DNA of 44,965 nucleotides from Syntrophomonadaceae bacterium (GCA_012719535.1 JAAYAC010000059.1:1-44965), one strand, 5' to 3'; shown: positions 32,189 to 41,410, counted from the first letter of the stretch. Notes: generated from the letters alone by a model not told the origin. Translations and numbers: made by a program.

Positions 32189-33430
32189 ATGAGGGAAAGA
32201 AGCGCCAGTGATGATACCAGGCTCCGGGCCCTTGCCAGGGCGGCCGAGCTCAAAATGGATGTAGATAGCTACCTCAAGAACCGGGCCGAAATCCCAACTG
32301 GGATGTCCCGGCAGGTGGAGGTGGAGGCCCGCAAAAGGGAAATACTCCGAATTCTTAAAGCCAGCGAGCAGGATTGGGACGATTGGAAGTGGCAAGTGCG
32401 TAACCGGGTTAAGGATGCTGGTTTGCTGGCAGAAATCCTGGAGCTGAGTACCACTGAAAGAAAGCGGATTGAAAAGGTGGGGGAAGTCTACCGGTGGGCC
32501 GTTTCACCTTATTACCTGAGCTTGATTGGTGATGACCGGGAAAACAGCCCCATTTATAAACAGTCAGTCCCCGATATGCGCGAACTCTATGGGGGCGGAA
32601 GCTTGGATCCCATGAATGAGGCCCTTACGTCACCCGCTCCTTGTATTACGCGCCGTTATCCCGATCGACTCATAATCAATGTCACCAACCAGTGTGCCAT
32701 GTTTTGCCGGCACTGTCAGAGAAGGCGAAATATAGGAGAAATCGACAGGCACGCTTGCCGGGACGATATTCGGCAGGCGCTGGAGTATGTAGCCGGCAAT
32801 CCCGAAATAAGAGACGTGCTAATTACCGGTGGCGATGCATTGCTGTTGAGTGACCAAATGCTGGATTGGATATTGAGCGAGCTGGATAACATCCCACATG
32901 TTGAGATCAAACGTATAGGAACCAGGGTTCCGGTTACGCTGCCGCAGCGCGTTACGCCTGCATTGTGTGATGTTTTGCGCAAGCATCCTCCTCTATATAT
33001 AAATACCCAGTTTAATCACCCGCTCGAGGTCACGCCTTGGGCGAAAAAAGCCTGTGACAGATTGGTCGAGGCCGGAGCCGTCCTGGGTAACCAGGCTGTC
33101 TTGCTGCGCGGCATAAATGACTGCCCGGATGTAATGAAAAGGCTGAACCAGGAGTTGCTTCGTATCCGGGTTCGTCCTTATTATATCTTCCACCCGAAAA
33201 CGGTTAAGGGAACCAGTCACTGGTGGACCAGCATCCACAGGGGGCTGGAAATAATGGAGGCCTTGCGCGGGCATACCTCGGGTCTGGCGGTGCCGACGTA
33301 CATCGTAAACGCCCCGGGCGGGCTGGGGAAGATTCCGCTTATGCCCCAGTACATTGTAAATGTACGACCAGGCAAGTTTACACTGCGGACCTGGGAAGGC
33401 AAAATAGTAGAGGTTGAGGAAGCGATATAA
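32189..33430 (+). CDS. eam: KamA-family radical SAM enzyme, predicted glutamate 2,3-aminomutase
   Basis: The 413-aa protein has the lysine-2,3-aminomutase fold: the radical SAM cluster C169-x3-C173-x2-C176 (QCAMFCRHCQRRR), NTQFNHPLE, GNQAVLLRGIND, and the PLP-lysine loop PGGLGKIPLMPQY. In lysine 2,3-aminomutase the substrate amine is held by aspartates in YQCD and VVDAPGG; here those positions are Lys337 (YIFHPK) and Asn374 (IVNAPGG), 37 residues apart. That Lys/Asn pair is the published distinction of glutamate 2,3-aminomutase, which makes beta-glutamate, a compatible solute. ATG follows AAAAGGAGGG. The gene lies 237 nt behind a c-di-AMP riboswitch and terminator and is followed by its own terminator. 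No acetyltransferase (ablB) adjoins, which also argues against beta-lysine synthesis. Confidence 0.85.
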   Translation: MRERSASDDTRLRALARAAELKMDVDSYLKNRAEIPTGMSRQVEVEARKREILRILKASEQDWDDWKWQVRNRVKDAGLLAEILELSTTERKRIEKVGEVYRWAVSPYYLSLIGDDRENSPIYKQSVPDMRELYGGGSLDPMNEALTSPAPCITRRYPDRLIINVTNQCAMFCRHCQRRRNIGEIDRHACRDDIRQALEYVAGNPEIRDVLITGGDALLLSDQMLDWILSELDNIPHVEIKRIGTRVPVTLPQRVTPALCDVLRKHPPLYINTQFNHPLEVTPWAKKACDRLVEAGAVLGNQAVLLRGINDCPDVMKRLNQELLRIRVRPYYIFHPKTVKGTSHWWTSIHRGLEIMEALRGHTSGLAVPTYIVNAPGGLGKIPLMPQYIVNVRPGKFTLRTWEGKIVEVEEAI

Positions 33431-33470
33431 GTAAGAACCAACTACCAAAGGCACATACCCCGGTATGGCC

Positions 33471-33503
33471 AAAGGCATCTTGAGTGATCAGATGCCTTTT
33501 TTT
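33471..33503 (+). terminator. Terminator after the aminomutase
   Basis: A 10-bp AAAGGCATCT/AGATGCCTTT stem with a 9-nt loop is followed by T residues. Confidence 0.85.
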
Positions 33504-33526
33504 GTTGGGAAAAATCATGCTTATGG

Positions 33527-33555
33527 TTGAGTACAAGAGGCTAAAACTATATAAT
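33527..33555 (+). promoter_or_regulatory. Promoter of the polyprenyl synthase-tatC unit
   Basis: TTGAGT and a perfect TATAAT are separated by 17 nt, about 42 nt before the ATG. Confidence 0.75.
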
Positions 33556-33596
33556 TAGACTGATTATCCGACTATGTCGCTTTAAGGAGACATGGC

Positions 33597-34562
33597 ATGA
33601 GTTTTGATTTTTTCAAAGATATTGAAGGGGAACTACAGATAGTCGAAATCGAATTGAGAAAAACCATAGACACCGACCTGCCCGTACTTCGCGAAGCCTC
33701 CATGCACTTGATCGAGGCGGGAGGCAAGCGCCTGCGGCCGGCCTTTACCCTACTGGCCGGCAGTTTTTACGCGTCTTCTCTGGATAGGCTGATACCTGTG
33801 GCGGTAGCTCTTGAGTTGGTGCATATGGCTACCCTGGTACACGATGACGTCATTGATAATTCGGCTACCCGCCGGGGGCGTGAAACGGTCAAGGCCTGCT
33901 GGGGCAACCGTATCTCCATATACTCGGGCAACTACATCTTTGCCAAGTCGCTTAACCTGGCGGCCAGTTACGAAAGGCCGGATGTAATAAACATCCTGGC
34001 TGACGCCAGCATGAAGATATGTGAAGGCGAAATAATTCAGATGATGAGCTGCTTTAACGTTAACCAGAACTTGAAGGACTACCTGCGGCGTATTGAGCGC
34101 AAGACGGCCTTGTTGATGTCCCTGAGCTGTCACCTGGGCGCTCTTATCGGTGACGCTCCCCCTGCCAAAGTCAGGGTATTGAGCAGGCTGGGTTACTATC
34201 TGGGGATGGCCTTTCAGATAACCGATGACATCCTGGATTACGTAGCTGACGAAGCGGTGCTGGGAAAACCGGTGGGCAGTGACATCCGCCAGGGCATCAT
34301 AACCCTGCCGGCTCTGTATGCACTGCGGTTTGGCGACCGGCGGGAGGAGTTGGCCGGCTTGCTGGCCTCGCCGGAGAGGTGCCAGGAGGAACCGGGCCGG
34401 ATAGTTGACATGGTGGTTTCGAGTGGCGGCATAGACTACGCGTATGATATGGCCTGTGCGTATATTGGTAAAGCCCGCAGGAAACTTGCCCAGCTACCCG
34501 ATGTTCCCGCCCGCAAGACTCTGGACGATATCGCGGGTTTCATTGCCAGCCGCGACTTCTGA
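33597..34562 (+). CDS. hepT: Polyprenyl diphosphate synthase (catalytic)
   Basis: The 321-aa trans-prenyl synthase has GGKRLRPAFTLL, the first aspartate-rich motif LVHDDVIDNS (D83, D84, D87) and the second QITDDILDY (D210, D211, D214). It condenses isopentenyl diphosphate units into the long tail used for menaquinone. AAGGAG lies 7 nt before the ATG. It fits as the catalytic subunit of a heptaprenyl-type synthase; chain length is not readable. It is the first gene of a unit with tatC, 24 nt downstream. Confidence 0.9.
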   Translation: MSFDFFKDIEGELQIVEIELRKTIDTDLPVLREASMHLIEAGGKRLRPAFTLLAGSFYASSLDRLIPVAVALELVHMATLVHDDVIDNSATRRGRETVKACWGNRISIYSGNYIFAKSLNLAASYERPDVINILADASMKICEGEIIQMMSCFNVNQNLKDYLRRIERKTALLMSLSCHLGALIGDAPPAKVRVLSRLGYYLGMAFQITDDILDYVADEAVLGKPVGSDIRQGIITLPALYALRFGDRREELAGLLASPERCQEEPGRIVDMVVSSGGIDYAYDMACAYIGKARRKLAQLPDVPARKTLDDIAGFIASRDF

Positions 34563-34586
34563 TCTTCTGATAAGGAGGATTCTTCG

Positions 34587-35345
34587 TTGTTTAAGAAGTT
34601 GAGCCCCGATGAGAAGGTGACTTTACTACGCCACTTGGAGGACCTCCGCAAGGCCTTGCTTATCTCCCTGGCTGCGATAGTGATTGCGGCCTTTGCATCC
34701 TTCTCGTACAGTGATGAAATACTCAGAATAGTTCAACGCCCGTTGACCGACCTGGGGATGGGGTTAAGCTTGGTCTATATCGGGGTGGCCGAGGGATTTT
34801 TTGTGAAAATGAAGCTGTCCCTGCTGGCCGGTTTGATTATTGCTTTTCCTATCGTTGCGTGGGAGTTGTGGAGTTTTGTCGCCCCGGCGCTGTACCCGCA
34901 TGAGCGAAGGTATGTATACCTTTTGTTTCCAATCATCTTGATTCTCTTCGCCGGTGGAGTGTTGTTCGCTTATTTTACCATTCTCAAGATGGTGCTGGCT
35001 TTTCTGATATACATCTCCGGGGATCTTCAGCCTATGCTGACGGTAGACAAGTACCTGTCCTTTGTGCTGACTTTTACCATCCCCTTCGGGGTGGTTTTCG
35101 AACTTCCTGTTATCGTCTTCTTTCTGACCAAGATAGGTGTCATAGGCCCGGAAACTCTTTCCCGCAATCGCAAGTATGCCCTGCTGGTAATTTTTATTAT
35201 TGCGGCAGCCCTTACTCCCGGGCCGGATCCAATTTCCCAGACCATGATGGCCTTGCCCGTATATTTGCTGTACGAGGTTAGTATCCTGGTGGCCAAACTG
35301 GCCCGTCCCAAACAGAAAGAGGACAGCGAGGAAGTCCTGGAATAG
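34587..35345 (+). CDS. tatC: Sec-independent translocase subunit TatC
   Basis: TatC is the signal-recognition core of the twin-arginine translocase. The 252-aa protein has six hydrophobic helices, the N-terminal LLRHLEDLRKALLISL, FVAPALYPHERRYVY and FGVVFELPVIVFFLTKIG, all family signatures, with TPGPDPISQTMMALP near the end. TTG has AAGGAGG 8 nt upstream. It lies directly before a formate dehydrogenase whose large subunit has a Tat signal, and tatA is at 41411, so the whole locus is an export-plus-cargo unit. Confidence 0.96.
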   Translation: MFKKLSPDEKVTLLRHLEDLRKALLISLAAIVIAAFASFSYSDEILRIVQRPLTDLGMGLSLVYIGVAEGFFVKMKLSLLAGLIIAFPIVAWELWSFVAPALYPHERRYVYLLFPIILILFAGGVLFAYFTILKMVLAFLIYISGDLQPMLTVDKYLSFVLTFTIPFGVVFELPVIVFFLTKIGVIGPETLSRNRKYALLVIFIIAAALTPGPDPISQTMMALPVYLLYEVSILVAKLARPKQKEDSEEVLE

Positions 35346-35717
35346 AAAGGGATTTTGCAGCAAGGATGTTACCCAAACATTGGTGGAGGGTTCCATGTAA
35401 AGGTTTTCCGCACCATAAAATGGAACGGACCAGCTCAGTACAGAGAAGAACTGAACGGTATACGTAATCAAAGGTGTATGGCCGGTTGCATCTCGGAGAG
35501 ATAATGACCGGCCTCTATATGTATGGATGTACGGTAAACTGTAAAACCGGAGCGGTAAACAGCCCCCCGCCGAATTTTGTGTGAAGACCAAAATTTCTCC
35601 TATAAATGTTTGTTGTTAAAGGAGGAATTGTTCAGGCAATGTAGAATTGTACTAAAAATATGCGTTCCCCTAAACCCCAGTAAATAGTTGACAATTGCAG
35701 AAAGGAGAGTCGAAGGC
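35346..35717 (+). other. Structured intergenic leader before fdnG
   Basis: This 372-nt gap has no gene. Three stems are clear: GTTCCAT/ATGGAAC (35390-35426), GGCCGGT/ACCGGCC (35480-35513) enclosing ATCTC/GAGAT, and AATTTTG/CAAAATT (35573-35595). None carries a T run. I see no molybdenum-cofactor riboswitch core (no ACTCCGAATGCC-like block). An AAAGGAGG at 35618-35625 has no sensible start codon behind it. Confidence 0.4.
35577..35606 (+). promoter_or_regulatory. Possible fdn promoter
   Basis: TTGTGT and TATAAA are separated by 18 nt, about 110 nt before the fdnG start; it overlaps the AATTTTG hairpin. Weak -35. Confidence 0.35.
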
Positions 35718-38700
35718 GTGAAGGTTACGCGGAGACAGTTTCTCAAGTTTACCGGAGCAACTGCTGCTACCTTCGCCGTAGTAGACCTTGGCTTTGGCCT
35801 GACAGCCACGGCAGCCGAGGTTAAGGGGTGCCGGATCAAGGACGTCACTCCTACACCTACGATCTGCCCGTACTGTGCTACAGGGTGCGGCTTGCTGGTC
35901 TACTCGGAAACGGATGCCTCGGGCAAGTTCGTGAAACTCCTTAGTGTTGAGGGAGATCCCGATCACCCGATTAACCGGGGCGCTGCTTGTGCCAAAGGTG
36001 CGGCACTGTTCAACCTCCGGGAGGTTTATGACGAATTGACCGGAGAACAGGTAGTAAATCCCAAGCGAGCGCAAAAGCCGCTGTATCGCGCGCCTGGGAG
36101 TGACAAGTGGGAAGAAAAGGATTGGGATTGGATTCTAGACGAAATAGCCAAGAGAGTCAAGGAAACGCGGGACAAGAGCTTCATCCACAAGGAAAAAATT
36201 GCGGACGGTAGCGAAATCATAGTCAATCGCTGCGAAAAAATCGCTTCGATGGGAGGTTCAGGCCTGGATAACGAGGAAGCTTACTTGCTGAGCAAGATGA
36301 TGCGTGCCCTCGGGGTTGTGTACCTGGAAACCCAGGCCCGTATTTGACACTCGGCCACGGTGGCAGGTTTGTCACCTTCATTCGGCCGGGGGGTTATGAC
36401 CAATCATATCATTGATATGAAGAATACCGACTGTGCCCTTATTATTGGTAGTAACGTGGCGGAGAACCACCCTATTACCATGAAATGGCTACTGAAGGCA
36501 CGGGAGGAACGGGGTGCCAAGCTTATTCACGTGGACCCGCGGTTTACCCGTACTTCTGCGGTCGCCGATATTTATGCTCCACTGAGGTCGGGTACCGATA
36601 TTGCATTTATCGGCGGAATGATCAAGTATATCATCGACAACAATTTGTACCACAAGGACTATGTGGTTAACTACACGAATGCCGCGTTCCTCATTAATGA
36701 TGGGTTTGATTTCAAAGACGGCCTGTTCTCCGGTTATGATGAGAGTAAGAAGGCATATGATCCGACTACGTGGGATTACCAGCGTGATGCGGAAGGGAAG
36801 CCTATCAAGGACCCAACCCTTACCAACCCGCGCTGCGTGTTCCAGCTCTTGAAGAAACACTATGAGCGTTATGACATTGACACGGTATGTAGGATTACCG
36901 GTACTCCCAAGGATAAGTACCTGGAGGTTCTGGAGACCTTCTGTGCTACCGGGGCGCCCGATAAGACCGGCTGCATAATCTACGCCATGGGTACTACCCA
37001 GCACACGGTGGGTAGTCAAAACGTGCGGTCTTATGCTATGGTACAGCTCCTGTTGGGTAACGCGGGGAGACCCGGCGGCGGGGTGAACGCGATGCGCGGG
37101 GAGAACAACGTGCAGGGTGCTACCGATATGGCCCTGTTGTTCCATATCATTCCCGGCTACATCAATTCCCCCATGAATACGCCCGACCACAAGGATTTGA
37201 TATCCTTCTTGAAGAAGGAAACCCCGGGCGCGGCCAATCTGCCTGTCAGTACCCTGGCTGAATTGAGGGAAGCTGTTAAAGCGGGATTTCCGAATTCCGG
37301 TTTCAAGATCAACACTTCCAAATGGGTGGTAAGCATGCTGAAAGCCTGGTGGGGCGATGCGGCTACACCGGAAAACGACTTTGCTTACCATTATCTCCCC
37401 AAGAGGGATGAGAAGAAGAACTACTCGCACATGGCTATGTTTGAAGCTATGTACAATGGTGAAATCGACGGCCTGTTTGTGAACGGCGGGAACCCGGTGG
37501 TGGGTGGCCCTAATGCCAACAAGGAACAAGCGGCTCTGGCCAAACTTAAGTGGCTGGTGGTACTGGACCTGTGGCTGCATGAGACGGCGGAGTTTTGGTC
37601 CTACAAGGCATGGGAGAGACCGGTTGAGAATCCCGATGTACCGAAGATGGAGCCCAAGGATATCCCGACCGAAGTATTCTTCCTGCCGGCGGCTGCCGTC
37701 TATGAGAAAGAAGGAACCGCATCCAACACCGGGCGGTGGATGCAATATCGCTGGAAGGGCGCGGAACCGGTTGGGGATTCTAAGCCCGACCTGTGGATAA
37801 TCGACCAACTCTGCAAGCGTATCAAGAAGCTGTATGAAGGCAGCACCAAGCCGGAGGATGAGCCCATTACCAAGTTGACCTGGGGTCCTTACGGCGAAGG
37901 TGAAGAACCCGAACCCGTGCTGGTCGGCCTGGAACTCAACGGGTACATTGGTAAATTCGAGGACCACAAACCGGTCGAGAACTTTACTAAACTGGCCGAT
38001 GACGGCAGTACTGCCTGTGGCGTCTGGGTCTATTCCGGTTGTATGACTACAAAACCCGACGGAACCTTGGATTACAAGCCGATGTGGCGCGATAACCAGG
38101 ACAATTCGAAGACCGGTCTGGGATTGTACTCCAAGTGGGCATGGTGCTGGCCGCTCAACCGCCGCATCGTGTACAACCGTTGCTCGGTACAGCCGGATGG
38201 TACACCCTGGCCGGGAGACGAAGCCCGTGCACTGTTCAAGTGGGATCCCAATAACCCCGATGGCGATCCGAAGACGGGAAACCCCGGCAAGTGGGTGGGG
38301 GACGACGTACCCGACTTCAACAAGTATCTGGCGCCGGCAGTGGGGCCTGGAGCGGCTGTGCCATTCCTGATGAGGCCCGAGGGAGTTGGATGTCTCTTCG
38401 CTACCAAGAAAGACATGAAGGAAGGCCCGTTCCCTGAGCACTATGAGCCATGGGAAAGCCCATTCAAGAACCTGCTGAACAGTCAGCAGAATAACCCGTG
38501 TATAAAGGTTTGGGAACCTGACAAGCAGGGCACCGCTGATAAGTACCCGATCATTGGTACCACCTACCGCGTGGTCGAGCACTGGCAGACTGGAGCTCTG
38601 ACACGTAACCTGCCGTGGCTGGCAGAACTTATGCCCAACATGTTTATAGAAATGAGCGAAGAACTGGCAAAACTCAAGGGAATCAACAATGGTGACAAGG

Positions 38701-38933
38701 TGATAGTATCCACCACCAGAGGTGACATAGAGGGTATAGCCTGTGTAACCAAGCGGCTTAAACCGTTTACCGTTGACGGTAAGGAAGTCCACCAGATTGG
38801 AATGACCTGGCATTACGGATTTAACGGCTATGCCAAGGGCGACCCGGCTAACCGCCTGACGCCACATATAGGGGACGCCAACACCATGATTCCCGAATAT
38901 AAAGCCTGGCTTTGCGATGTAAGGAGGGCGTAA
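35718..38933 (+). CDS. fdnG: Formate dehydrogenase-N large subunit, selenocysteine-containing
   Basis: FdnG oxidises formate (or reduces CO2) at a Mo/W-bis-molybdopterin guanine dinucleotide centre. The GTG at 35718, with AAAGGAGAG upstream, starts a Tat signal (TRRQFLKFTGATAATFA). A [4Fe-4S] site follows: C50, C53, C57 and C91. At codon 210 the frame reads ETQARI-UGA-HS where E. coli FdnG has selenocysteine in QARV-U-HG, and the frame stays open to 38933 for 1071 residues in all. A SECIS-like hairpin follows the UGA. Molybdopterin-binding blocks include GSNVAENHPITMKW, HVDPRFTRTSA and LLGNAGRPGGGVNAMRGENN. Gene callers will split it into 35718-36347 and about 36360-38933. With FdnH and FdnI it forms a membrane-bound enzyme facing the outside. 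Confidence 0.95.
36345..36376 (+). promoter_or_regulatory. fdnG: Selenocysteine UGA codon and bacterial SECIS hairpin
   Basis: TGA at 36345-36347 is followed after 11 nt by GGTGGCAGGTTTGTCACC (36359-36376). This folds into a 6-bp stem with loop AGGTTT. The E. coli fdhF SECIS apical loop is AGGUCU on a similar stem at a similar distance, so it should bind SelB. Confidence 0.9.
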
Positions 38934-38935
38934 GG

Positions 38936-39736
38936 ATGGCGAAATTGATAAAGGTGATTGACGTAACCAAGTGTACCGCCTGTCGGGGCTGCCAGGTAGC
39001 TTGCAAGAACTGGAACCAGAATCCGGCCGTGATCGAGCCGTTTACGGGAAGTTACCAGACCCACAAGGATACGAACGCCGAGACTTACACCATAGTAAAG
39101 TTCAATGAGTACGTTGATCCGGCCAAGGGTGTCCGGTGGTTGTTCAGGAAACACCAGTGCATGCACTGTGATAACCCGGCCTGCATGGAAGCGTGCCCGC
39201 GGCAAGCTTATTCCAAGACGGAGTGGGGTGCAACCCTGCATGATATCAACCGCTGTATTGGTTGCCAGTACTGTCACTATGCTTGCCCGTGGAGTGTTCC
39301 CAAGTATTTGAAGCGGGAAGACGTGGTTACCAAGTGTACCCTCTGCGCTAACCGGGTAGAAGCCGGGCTGAAGCCGGCCTGTGTTCAAACCTGCCCGTCG
39401 GGAGCTCTCCAGTTCGGCGACCAGGGCGAACTGATGGCATATGCGCAGGAGCGGGTCAGTTTCCTGCGTAACAATGGTTTCCCCGAGGCTACTCTCTACG
39501 GGGTAAATGAAATGGGCGGCTGCAATGTGGTATACGTCCTGGCATACAGTCCGGATAAGTACGGCTTACCGGTTAATCCCAAGGTTTCCGGTCAGGTCAG
39601 TTTCTGGCAGAATATCGTGCAACCATATGCCGGTTGGCTGATTCCGCTGGCCCTGGGTGCTTCCGTGGTGAGTTTCTTTACCACCCGCCTGATAGCAGCT
39701 TCCGAGCGTGCGCCTGAGGAAGGGGGGAATGAGTAA
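38936..39736 (+). CDS. fdnH: Formate dehydrogenase-N iron-sulfur subunit
   Basis: The 266-aa subunit relays electrons from FdnG to FdnI. It has four ferredoxin-type cysteine groups: CTACRGCQVACKNW, CMHCDNPACMEACP, CIGCQYCHYACPW and CTLCANRVEAGLKPACVQTCP. A single C-terminal membrane anchor (WLIPLALGASVVSFF, about 235-255) is as in E. coli FdnH. ATG at 38936 has AAGGAGG 8 nt upstream and follows fdnG by 2 nt. Confidence 0.95.
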   Translation: MAKLIKVIDVTKCTACRGCQVACKNWNQNPAVIEPFTGSYQTHKDTNAETYTIVKFNEYVDPAKGVRWLFRKHQCMHCDNPACMEACPRQAYSKTEWGATLHDINRCIGCQYCHYACPWSVPKYLKREDVVTKCTLCANRVEAGLKPACVQTCPSGALQFGDQGELMAYAQERVSFLRNNGFPEATLYGVNEMGGCNVVYVLAYSPDKYGLPVNPKVSGQVSFWQNIVQPYAGWLIPLALGASVVSFFTTRLIAASERAPEEGGNE

Positions 39737-40419
39737 TGCAATGGCTTACCGAGTATAGGGAAGATGTACCCCGCGTACCGCGTTTTGACCTGACTGCGCG
39801 TATTACTCACTGGGGACACACAGTAACCTTCCTTCTGTGCCTGTTTACCGGGCTGGTCCTGTTCCTGGACGGGGTTGACTGGCTGGCCACCATCTTTGGT
39901 GGTTACCGGGGAGCGGGGCTGGTGCACCGTGTCAGTGGTGTATTCATGACCTTGTTCGTAATTTACGGTGCGGTTTTCGGCATACGGGGACTGGCCAAGT
40001 GGATAATGGACCTGTTCAGGTTCGGGGTTAATGACATCATCTTTCTAGTCCTGTTCCCGCTGGAGTTCTTCGGGTTCAAGGTTAAGATGCCCCCGCAGAC
40101 CAGGTTCAACGGCGGGGAAAAAGGGAATTCCATCATCACCCCGACCTGTGTGCTGCTTCTCATGGTGACCGGGTATATCATGTGGTTCCCGGCTATTTTC
40201 CCGGCCTGGCTGGTCAGCATCTGCTATCCCATTCATGACCTGGCCATGATATTTGCCACCTTCATGGTGTGTATGCACGGGTACCTAGGCTCGTTCCATC
40301 CCGGCTCCGGAGAATCTTTCTGGGGCATGTGGAAGGGCACGGTCCGGGCCGATTGGGCCGAGCACCATCATAAGGTATGGTACGAAGAGAACTTCGGGGC
40401 AAAAGCCAAGGCGGAATAA
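39736..40419 (+). CDS. fdnI: Formate dehydrogenase-N cytochrome b subunit
   Basis: The 227-aa integral membrane protein has four helices and the heme-b ligand histidines in RITHWGHTVTF, GLVHRVSGVFM and CYPIHDLAMIFATFMVCMHGYLGSFHPG. It passes electrons between FdnH and the menaquinone pool. Its ATG overlaps the fdnH stop by one base. A terminator follows 21 nt later. Confidence 0.93.
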   Translation: MQWLTEYREDVPRVPRFDLTARITHWGHTVTFLLCLFTGLVLFLDGVDWLATIFGGYRGAGLVHRVSGVFMTLFVIYGAVFGIRGLAKWIMDLFRFGVNDIIFLVLFPLEFFGFKVKMPPQTRFNGGEKGNSIITPTCVLLLMVTGYIMWFPAIFPAWLVSICYPIHDLAMIFATFMVCMHGYLGSFHPGSGESFWGMWKGTVRADWAEHHHKVWYEENFGAKAKAE

Positions 40420-40440
40420 GTCTGAGATGAGAACTGCGAT

Positions 40441-40469
40441 AAGGGGGCGAGAAGCCCCCTTTCTTCTTT
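40441..40469 (+). terminator. Terminator after fdnI
   Basis: An 8-bp AAGGGGGC/GCCCCCTT stem with GAGAA loop is followed by TCTTCTTT. Confidence 0.75.
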
Positions 40470-40529
40470 ACAAACCATGACCTTTCTGGGATAATAACAT
40501 CAAGTTTAGATTCACGGGGGAGTGTTACC

Positions 40530-41363
40530 GTGTCCAAGGCAACTCCAGTTACGCTACCGGAAGGATTTGTTGAGTTTTACAAGGATGTGGAGACGTGGCA
40601 AAACGAGTTGTTTTTCCGTCTCAAGAAAAAGATGACCTTTCAAAAACAGGATGCCATAGAGCTGTTGCAGAGAGAGGAACGTCCTCTAATCGAATTCGTT
40701 GATTTTGAGGTTGATACGGAGGACTACAGCCAAGCATTCCTGGCCTTTGCCCGGCTGGTCAAGGAGAAGAGGGAGAAAGCGGCCGGGTTTGTAGACCGAA
40801 TTCTGGAAATGCAGGACAAGCTTGATTACGCCGAGATGATTGCGAGGACGCTCGAGAATGACCTGGCTTTTTTTAACAAGCTGGAGGAGGCTACCGGAGT
40901 CCCCAGGAATATCACGATGCTAATTGCCCAACATGCGCTGCGTCCATTCTTGCGTGCCTTTGCCCTCCCTTTCGAGGATTCGCTCAGCCATGATGAAGGG
41001 TTGAGCTGGGGGAAAGGGGTGTGTCCAGTTTGTGGCGCGCTCCCCAGTATCTCGCGGGTAAGATCCCACGACGGCAGGAGGTTCCTTTTCTGCGAAGAGT
41101 GCTTCACCGAATGGGAGCACCGGTACCTGGCCTGCATATACTGTGGCAATGATGAGCCCAAAACACTCAAGTACTTTACGGTTGAGGGCGATGACGCCAA
41201 CCAGGTGTTTGTTTGTGAAAAGTGCAAAGGCTACTTGAAAAACTATGACGAGCGCAAAGGGAAGGCCAGGAGTGATATGTTTATCACCAACATTCAGACC
41301 ATATACCTGGACTTGTTGGCGGAACAGAGGGGGTACGGGCACAAACAAAGCGATTTCAACTAA
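40530..41363 (+). CDS. fdhE: Formate dehydrogenase accessory protein FdhE
   Basis: FdhE is needed to mature respiratory formate dehydrogenases and binds their catalytic subunit. The 277-aa protein is helical to about residue 165 and then holds two rubredoxin-like metal sites made of CxxC pairs: CPVCG, CEECF, CIYCG and CEKCK, in the family order. GTG at 40530 has GGGGGAG upstream. It lies right after fdnGHI, supporting the assignment. It may check folding before Tat export. Confidence 0.93.
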   Translation: MSKATPVTLPEGFVEFYKDVETWQNELFFRLKKKMTFQKQDAIELLQREERPLIEFVDFEVDTEDYSQAFLAFARLVKEKREKAAGFVDRILEMQDKLDYAEMIARTLENDLAFFNKLEEATGVPRNITMLIAQHALRPFLRAFALPFEDSLSHDEGLSWGKGVCPVCGALPSISRVRSHDGRRFLFCEECFTEWEHRYLACIYCGNDEPKTLKYFTVEGDDANQVFVCEKCKGYLKNYDERKGKARSDMFITNIQTIYLDLLAEQRGYGHKQSDFN

Positions 41364-41410
41364 TCCCGGGCCACGGTTGGTAACGCGGCAGGGTTGAAGG
41401 AGGTTACAGG

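Noticed and set aside
32189-33430. Lysine 2,3-aminomutase for N-acetyl-beta-lysine synthesis
   Set aside because: Both substrate-amine aspartates are replaced by Lys and Asn, and no ablB-like acetyltransferase is adjacent.
36345-36347. A true stop codon making fdnG a pseudogene
   Set aside because: The position is the invariant selenocysteine site, the frame continues for over 860 codons, and a SECIS hairpin follows.
36489-38867. A 792-codon open frame on the minus strand opposite fdnG
   Set aside because: It is the antisense shadow of the fdnG coding frame; the protein has no recognisable motif and no ribosome binding site, while the plus strand has clear formate dehydrogenase motifs.
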